Origin: PALSA-188 sp963720075
GTDB taxonomy: Bacteria; Acidobacteriota; Terriglobia; Terriglobales; Acidobacteriaceae
DNA: 64,000 nt
Direction of reading: 5' to 3'
Assembly (NCBI GenBank): GCA_963720075.1
Contig: CAVREG010000011.1
Coordinates: 1 to 64,000, forward strand
Positions 59,042 to 64,000 of the stretch are shown in pieces. The notes under the pieces are model-generated. The model did not search any database, was not told the DNA's origin, and saw only the letters and a list, made by a program, of their open reading frames with translations. A program made the position numbers and the translations under genes. The number at the start of each line of letters is the position of its first letter. Positions within the stretch are counted from its first letter, which is position 1.

Positions 59042-60211
59042 TTGAGAGTTAAGGGAGTCAGAGACCGGTTCGTGGAGTTATTCGGCGTATCGCCCCGAAT
59101 TTTTCGCGCTCCGGGACGCACAAATCTGATTGGCGAACACACGGACTACAATGACGGATTCGTCATGCCGGCTGCTATTGAGTTTCATACGTGGGTCGCA
59201 GCCGCCGGGAGGAGCGATTGGAAAGTAGTCGTGCACTCGCAGGAGTGGAACGAGACGGCGGAATTCAGTCTTGACGACGATGACGCTTCGCCGCGACATC
59301 AATGGCTTGACTATGTTCGCGGAGTGGCGATTCAGTTACAACGAGCCGGAATCAAATTAGGCGGTTCAAATCTTCTGATTTATTCCGATGTTCCCATAGG
59401 TGCTGGACTAAGTTCGTCGGCCGCGCTTGAGGTTGCGAGTGCCCTGGCACTGATGAATCTCTCAGGCGATGGGGACGGCAAAACCAGCCTTAACCGTGTT
59501 GATCTCGCGAAGCTCTGCCAGCGCGCGGAGAATGAAACGGTCGGAGCGCGGTGCGGAATCATGGACCAGTTCGCTTCTGCCAACGGACGAGCAGGTCATG
59601 CTTTGTTGCTGGATTGCCGCTCACTCGAATTCAAGCTGTTGCCGTTGCCTGATGATGTCAGTTTCATCATCTGCAATACCATGGTGCCCCATCGTAATGT
59701 CAGCGGAGAGTACAACCTTCGACGCTCGCAATGTGAGCAGGGAGTGAAATTCTTCGCCGCGCAAATACCGGGTGTTCGAGCTTTGCGCGACGTTTCGTGG
59801 GGGCAACTTCAGCAATACGCGAAAGAATTGGACGAAACAACCTTTCGCCGCTGCCGGCATGTGGTCACGGAAAATGCGCGAACGATAGACGCTGCCGCGG
59901 CCTTGCAATGCGGACAGATTCAACGTTTCGGGGAGCTCATGTACGCGTCTCATCGAAGTCTGAAGAACGACTATGAGGTCAGTTGCGTAGAACTGGATAT
60001 GATGGTCGAGTTGGCCTCGGGTCTTTCCGGTGTCTATGGCGCGCGCATGACAGGCGGAGGATTCGGAGGCTGCACGATCAACTTAGTCAGGAAAGAACTC
60101 GCTTCCGAATTCACCGGTAATATTACAAAAATGTATAAGGATAAGACCGGCATTGATCCAGAGGTCTACGTCACTACCGCGGCGGACGGGGCGGGTCCGG
60201 TCAGTGCGTGA
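59042..60211 (+). CDS. galK: Galactokinase
   Basis: A 389-residue GHMP kinase that phosphorylates galactose to galactose-1-phosphate, the first Leloir step. FRAPGRTNLIGEHTDYNDGF is the galactokinase signature, GAGLSSSAALEVASALALM the ATP-binding GHMP motif, and TGGGFGGCTINLV the C-terminal motif. The start is TTG with an AAGGATGAG Shine-Dalgarno. The product feeds GalT, encoded 115 bp downstream across a short hairpin. Regulation is not visible. Confidence 0.96.
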   Translation: MRVKGVRDRFVELFGVSPRIFRAPGRTNLIGEHTDYNDGFVMPAAIEFHTWVAAAGRSDWKVVVHSQEWNETAEFSLDDDDASPRHQWLDYVRGVAIQLQRAGIKLGGSNLLIYSDVPIGAGLSSSAALEVASALALMNLSGDGDGKTSLNRVDLAKLCQRAENETVGARCGIMDQFASANGRAGHALLLDCRSLEFKLLPLPDDVSFIICNTMVPHRNVSGEYNLRRSQCEQGVKFFAAQIPGVRALRDVSWGQLQQYAKELDETTFRRCRHVVTENARTIDAAAALQCGQIQRFGELMYASHRSLKNDYEVSCVELDMMVELASGLSGVYGARMTGGGFGGCTINLVRKELASEFTGNITKMYKDKTGIDPEVYVTTAADGAGPVSA

Positions 60212-60284
60212 TTCTTTCACCGTATGGTAGCTGAATCAAATCGCATTTGAGCCGGGCGACAAAGCAGATATCTCGCCTCCGCAA

Positions 60285-60304
60285 GGTCGTCCTAGAGGAT
60301 GACC
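60285..60304. repeat. Hairpin between galK and galT
   Basis: GGTCGTCCT and AGGATGACC are complementary except for one pair, separated by two bases. The following CTCGAGATGACAGAG resembles the ends of the HPERSEG-class repeat, so this may be a fragment of one. Confidence 0.5.
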
Positions 60305-60359
60305 TTCCTCCGCTCGAGATGACAGAGTGAACCAAGAGTTGCCCGACAGCAGGAGAACG

Positions 60360-61388
60360 ATGTTTAATCTGAGCGAAGCTTCTCACCGGCGCTTGAATCC
60401 GCTCACAGGTGAGTGGGTGCTCGTCTCCCCGCACCGGACGCAGCGTCCGTGGCTTGGACAAGTGGAGGCCGCTGCTACAGAACCGCAGCCCGCGTACGAT
60501 CCCTCTTGTTACCTATGCCCCGGAAACGAACGAGCGCGCGGCGTCCACAATCCAAAATATGACTCGACTTTTGTTTTCGACAATGACTTCCCTGCCCTTT
60601 TATCGGATACCCCAAGTTCCAAGATCAACGAAAAAGATTTGATCGTTGCCCAGAGCGAGTCGGGAATTTGCCGGGTGGTGTGCTTCTCTCCGCGGCACGA
60701 TTTGACCCTCGCCCGAATGACTGCCGGCGAAACTCGCAGGGTAATTGATGTGTGGGCAGAACAGTTTCGAGAGCTGGGAACACAAGATCACATAAATTAT
60801 GTTCAGATCTTCGAGAATCGCGGGGCTGCGATGGGCGCGAGCAATCCACATCCACACTGCCAGATCTGGGCAAGCAGCTCCATTCCAAATGAGCCGCACA
60901 AAGAGCAACTTTCAATGCAGAGCTATAAGGACCGGCATCACCGGTGCGTTCTCTGCGAATACTTTCTTTACGAGTCAAGCCATTCGGAACGGCAGGTTCT
61001 GGGCAATGAGCACTTTCAAGTGGTGGTGCCGTTCTGGGCGGTCTGGCCCTTTGAAACTCTGATTATCGGAAAACGGCATGTTACTGATATTGCCGAGCTG
61101 AGCCCCGAGGAACGAGACGGCTTCGCCGATGTCCTGGGAAAGTTGACCAGTTGTTACGACCGGCTTTTTAGCGTCTCGTTCCCTTATTCGATGGGCATTC
61201 ATCAGCGACCCACGGATGGGCAAGAACATAATGAATGGCATATGCATACACATTTTTATCCACCGCTGTTACGTTCCGCGACGGTTCGAAAGTTTATGGT
61301 CGGATTCGAAATGCTGGCCACTCCGCAGAGAGATATCACCGCCGAAGCCGCGGCCGCGCGGCTGCGGGAAGTGTGCTCGATGAAGTAG
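60360..61388 (+). CDS. galT: Galactose-1-phosphate uridylyltransferase
   Basis: A 342-residue transferase that swaps UMP from UDP-glucose to galactose-1-phosphate. SHRRLNPLTGEWVLVSPHRT opens the domain, and CYLCPGN and GASNPHPHCQIWASSSIPNE hold the zinc ligands and the catalytic HPH motif. AFWAVWPFE-like VVPFWAVWPFETLII and the C-terminal EWHMHTHFYPPLLRSATVRK follow. I chose the ATG after AGGAGAACG; a GTG 11 codons earlier is possible. Together with galK it forms the Leloir pair. No galE lies in the window. Confidence 0.95.
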   Translation: MFNLSEASHRRLNPLTGEWVLVSPHRTQRPWLGQVEAAATEPQPAYDPSCYLCPGNERARGVHNPKYDSTFVFDNDFPALLSDTPSSKINEKDLIVAQSESGICRVVCFSPRHDLTLARMTAGETRRVIDVWAEQFRELGTQDHINYVQIFENRGAAMGASNPHPHCQIWASSSIPNEPHKEQLSMQSYKDRHHRCVLCEYFLYESSHSERQVLGNEHFQVVVPFWAVWPFETLIIGKRHVTDIAELSPEERDGFADVLGKLTSCYDRLFSVSFPYSMGIHQRPTDGQEHNEWHMHTHFYPPLLRSATVRKFMVGFEMLATPQRDITAEAAAARLREVCSMK

Positions 61389-61473
61389 TTCCCAATGGTG
61401 CACAGGCTTTAGATTGCATGTTTCGGGTTTAGACGGAGGATCGCGAAGCCGTGGAAGGTGCTACGCTATTCCC

Positions 61474-62001
61474 ATGAAACACCCACTTCCATTGCTGATC
61501 TCGCTCGTTGCCGTCTTTTTTTCGCCGTTACTTTTTGGCCAGCAATCTGGCGATGCCCAAACCACCCAACCGGAAGACAACGTTGATATTGTGACGCAGG
61601 TGCAGCAGCTCAGGGCAGAAGTCGAACAACTGAGCGAGCAGGTTGATCGGTTGAATAACGAGATCAAGAGCATGCGGGCCACTGGCACGGCGCCCGTCAG
61701 AACTGCCCGGACTAGAACCGCGGCTGCACCACCCGTTACGCCGGCATCAACGCCAGCAGGCGCTCCTGTGAGTACGGCCCCTGCCAGTGCTCAGAATGAC
61801 GAATCCATTCCTATCACGGTGTTAGTGTTCCGCGATGGCCGGAAAGTCGAGACGCGGAACTACGCCATTGTTGGCGAAAGCATTTGGGTCTATAACGAGC
61901 AGGAGTCCAAAAAGTATCGAGTTGCGGACCTGGATGTGGACGCGACAAGAAAGCTAAACTCCGATAATGGAGTCCTGTTTCAACTTCCCCCCGCTCGGTG
62001 A
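61474..62001 (+). CDS. Exported coiled-coil protein, unknown function
   Basis: A 175-residue secreted protein. A signal peptide (PLPLLISLVAVFFSPLLFGQ) is followed by a short coiled coil (VTQVQQLRAEVEQLSEQVDR then LNNEIKSMRA), an Ala/Pro/Thr-rich linker and a C-terminal beta-domain (IPITVLVFRDGRKVETRNYA, IVGESIWVYNEQESKKYRVA, DLDVDATRKLN). I do not recognise a named family. It is just downstream of galT, and no functional link is apparent. Confidence 0.7.
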   Translation: MKHPLPLLISLVAVFFSPLLFGQQSGDAQTTQPEDNVDIVTQVQQLRAEVEQLSEQVDRLNNEIKSMRATGTAPVRTARTRTAAAPPVTPASTPAGAPVSTAPASAQNDESIPITVLVFRDGRKVETRNYAIVGESIWVYNEQESKKYRVADLDVDATRKLNSDNGVLFQLPPAR

Positions 62002-62049
62002 GGTTGCGGTTTCTATGGGAAGTTCGCTCTCGCGACTTCGAGGAACATG

Positions 62050-62499
62050 CTATCTGCTCAACAACTGTTCTCGCAGCCTTCTGGACAGCTTCACTGCAAG
62101 CGAACGATAGAACCGGTAAGCCAGGTGCGGAAATAGTTCAAACAGATCGGTCAAGACTGCCCAGTCTATCGCGTAGGCCTGCCCTTCTTCTTCGACTGTA
62201 GCGGTGGCGCTCGCCAAACTATTTTCCAGGTATGCCATTTCGCCACAGATTTCGCCCGGGCCAACGGCCGCGACCGGCGTGCCATTAACACTTATTTTGA
62301 GGCGCCCGTCGAGCAAGATATAGATGGTTTGCGCTCTCTTGCCCTGTTTAATCAAAATCTCATCTTTCTTGAGGTTCAACCGGCGACACTTGTCAATGAT
62401 CAGTATCCAATCGTTGGGAGTGAGATACTCCAGGCGATCTGGCGCGGTTCGCAGTACCGACATCAATTGATCTTTCGGCAACGCCGTGTTCTGTTCCAT
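62050..62499 (-). CDS. Cyclic-nucleotide-binding domain protein without HTH
   Basis: A 149-residue Crp-like effector-binding domain (LNLKKDEILIKQGKRAQTIY, ILLDGRLKISVNGTPVAAVG, PGEICGEMAYLENSLASATA). GEICGEMAYLE matches the phosphate-binding cassette, though the Arg usual in cAMP-binding PBCs is not evident. No DNA-binding helix-turn-helix follows, only a helix (YRSLAVKLSRRLREQLL). It may be a stand-alone sensor or membrane-associated partner. It lies 70 bp downstream of the ABC exporter gene on the same strand. Confidence 0.83.
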   Translation of the reverse strand: MEQNTALPKDQLMSVLRTAPDRLEYLTPNDWILIIDKCRRLNLKKDEILIKQGKRAQTIYILLDGRLKISVNGTPVAAVGPGEICGEMAYLENSLASATATVEEEGQAYAIDWAVLTDLFELFPHLAYRFYRSLAVKLSRRLREQLLSR

Positions 62500-62568
62500 A
62501 GGTTCGGCCCGGAAAATGGAAGCATACCAGAGCGCCAGCTCACCCGGAGATATGCATTTTGATTCTTG

Positions 62569-64000
62569 TCAGTCGTCGGCATTTGCCGTGACCTGCAAAT
62601 TTCTCATGGACGAGATTTCCTGGTCTTTATATTGCAACTGGTAAAGCCTCCAGTAGATTCCACGCTGTGCCAAGAGTTCCTGATGAGTGCCCATTTCACG
62701 CAGGCGGCTCTTGTGCATCACGATGATTTTGTCGGCGCGTTGTACGGTAGAGAGCCGATGCGCGATGACTACCGACGTGCGGCCTTCCACCATCCTGTTC
62801 AGCGCTTCGCGGACCCGAAATTCAGTCTCGGTATCAACGCTCGAAGTTGCTTCATCCAAAATTAAAATTCTGGGATTGTGCGCTAAGGCTCGGGCGAAAG
62901 AGATAAGCTGCTTCTGCCCCGTGGAAAGAGTTGATCCACGCTCCCGGACCTCTTCTTTAAAGCCGTTTGGTAGCGTCTGAATGAAATCGGAGAGGTTCAC
63001 ATCTTCGGCGGCTTTTTCTACGTCGGCATCCGAAATCCAGTCTGTTCCCAGTCGGATGTTGCTCTCTACCGTTCCTGTAAAAAGGAATGGATCTTGCAGA
63101 ACTACTCCAAAACGGCGGCGGAGATCGGCTAAATCCATGTCTTTTACATCAATACCGTCAATGGTGATGGAGCCTTTTTGCACGTCGTAGAAACGCATCA
63201 GCAGAGAGATGATCGTCGTCTTGCCGGCGCCGGTGTGTCCGACGATGGCCGCGGTCTCGCCCGGTTCGATGGTGAAGCTAACGTCGCGGAGTACCCAGTC
63301 GGCTTCTGGTTCCGGAATTTCCTCCGAGCTTTGCTTGGTCGGACGGGGGAGGACACCCGTCTCTCCACGAACACGGGTGTTGTAGGCGAACCATACGTGG
63401 TCGAACTCAATTCGTCCGGGCCCTTGCGGAGTTTTGATAGACGGTGGCGATGTGATCTCCGTAGGGGTGTCGAGAAGCTTGAACACGCGCTCGCTGGAGG
63501 CCATTGCCGATTGCAGAATGTTGTATTTTTCGCTGAAATCCTGAATGGGGCGGAAGAACCGCTGTGCGTACTGAATGAAGGCGACGAGGACGCCGAGCGT
63601 GGTGACGTTGCGTACAAGATGCACTGCGAGCAGAGTCTTTCGGCTAAAAGTGAAAGATAATCCGCGAGTAGACATAGCCTGCACGACGTCCTTGCCGCCG
63701 AACCAAATTACAGAGGCGATGGCAATCGCGGAAAGAAGTTCAACCACAGGATAATAGATTGCGTGGGCCATGATCGCGTCTTTGTACGCGTCCATGTGAA
63801 CTTCATTTACTTCAGAAAATTTGCTGTAGGCGCGCTTCTCGCGATTGAAAAGCTGCAACACCATCATGCCGCTAACATGTTCCTGCAAGTAGGCATTGAT
63901 GCGGGCGATAGCGACACGAATACGGCGGTAAGAATCGCGCACTCTATTGCGAAATAACTTTGTGGCATAGGCTATCAAAGGGAGCACTGCGAGTGTGATC
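62569..64000 (-). CDS. ABC exporter with fused ATPase (partial at edge)
   Basis: At least 476 residues of an MsbA/LmrA-type half transporter. The frame runs past the right window edge, so the N-terminal part of the transmembrane domain is missing. Visible are an intracellular loop (VSGMMVLQLFNREKRAYSKF), transmembrane segments (VVELLSAIAIASVIWFGGKD) and a full ATPase: Walker A GHTGAGKTT, Q-loop VVLQDPFLF, signature STGQKQLISFARAL, Walker B ILILDEATSSVD and H-loop VIAHRLSTVQ. The C-terminus ends QLQYKDQEISSMRNLQVTAN. The substrate (lipid or drug) is unknown. Confidence 0.93.
   Translation of the reverse strand, partial: ITLAVLPLIAYATKLFRNRVRDSYRRIRVAIARINAYLQEHVSGMMVLQLFNREKRAYSKFSEVNEVHMDAYKDAIMAHAIYYPVVELLSAIAIASVIWFGGKDVVQAMSTRGLSFTFSRKTLLAVHLVRNVTTLGVLVAFIQYAQRFFRPIQDFSEKYNILQSAMASSERVFKLLDTPTEITSPPSIKTPQGPGRIEFDHVWFAYNTRVRGETGVLPRPTKQSSEEIPEPEADWVLRDVSFTIEPGETAAIVGHTGAGKTTIISLLMRFYDVQKGSITIDGIDVKDMDLADLRRRFGVVLQDPFLFTGTVESNIRLGTDWISDADVEKAAEDVNLSDFIQTLPNGFKEEVRERGSTLSTGQKQLISFARALAHNPRILILDEATSSVDTETEFRVREALNRMVEGRTSVVIAHRLSTVQRADKIIVMHKSRLREMGTHQELLAQRGIYWRLYQLQYKDQEISSMRNLQVTANADD

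Noticed and set aside
58894..59142. 82-codon minus-strand ORF overlapping the galK start
   Set aside because: It runs antisense to the galK Shine-Dalgarno and N-terminus, and no family resemblance is seen.
1..64000. CRISPR array or complete insertion sequence
   Set aside because: I found no regularly spaced direct repeats of CRISPR length and no transposase-like protein. Dispersed repeats are of inverted, non-autonomous form.

Overview
The window looks like a chromosomal segment of an acidobacterium, most likely class Terriglobia (Koribacter/Sulfotelmatobacter-like). This is inferred from gene content, not from a marker search. The indicators are two Ser/Thr kinases with C-terminal beta-propeller or TPR modules, a DUF2934 gene, an imuA-imuB-dnaE2 SOS mutagenesis operon, AroF-type DAHP synthase with an N-terminal ferredoxin-like domain, many orphan receiver domains, and abundant inverted dispersed repeats of the 'HPERSEG' kind. 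There is no rRNA, CRISPR array or intact insertion sequence. One tRNA gene (Arg, anticodon ACG, CCA encoded) is present.

Layout. 0.1-3.8 kb is a toxin-antitoxin island: four unrelated two-gene modules, all on the minus strand, each pair overlapping or nearly so, separated by spacers that share an imperfect palindrome. 4.2-10.9 kb holds a cytidine/adenosine-type deaminase, a PilZ protein, a receiver domain, lexA, a frameshifted DUF3800 gene, a DUF72 protein, holB, a Nudix hydrolase and a cold-shock gene. 11-14.8 kb holds polX and two frame-disrupted membrane genes. 14.9-17.8 kb is a copper-type P-ATPase with a small divergent partner. After the tRNA and an LLM-family oxidoreductase comes imuA-imuB-dnaE2 (19.8-25.9 kb). 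Its coding sequences carry several in-frame dispersed repeats.

25.9-35.9 kb has a BtuB-like TonB-dependent receptor, a DUF2934 gene, a cytochrome c maturation operon (ccmF, ccmH, a ccmI-like gene and a carboxypeptidase-regulatory-domain protein), aroF coupled to a TonB-C-like gene and a YVTN propeller, and an RsbRD-type protein. 36-43.3 kb is a minus-strand run: secA, xerC-xerD in an ATGA overlap, DUF72, and a stand-alone LigD-type polymerase domain. 43.7-49.6 kb has a receiver protein, a TPR lipoprotein-like protein, an EVE protein, pdxS, a DHA2 drug exporter and another receiver. 49.7-64 kb has two Ser/Thr kinases, a DoxX protein, a dihaem cytochrome c, a PfkB sugar kinase plus a degenerate partial copy of it, galK-galT, a cyclic-nucleotide-binding protein and an ABC exporter that runs off the right edge.

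Functional links. lexA and the imu operon probably form one SOS unit: both promoters carry a GCGAA-N6-GCGAA direct repeat that agrees at 14 of 16 positions, a candidate LexA box. galK, galT and the PfkB kinase give a small sugar-phosphorylation neighbourhood. The ccm genes, the dihaem cytochrome and the DoxX protein point to respiratory metabolism. The most notable signals are the TA island with its shared spacers, the candidate LexA box, the repeat invasion of imuA/dnaE2, and a roughly 145-bp hairpin element present twice with compensatory base changes.
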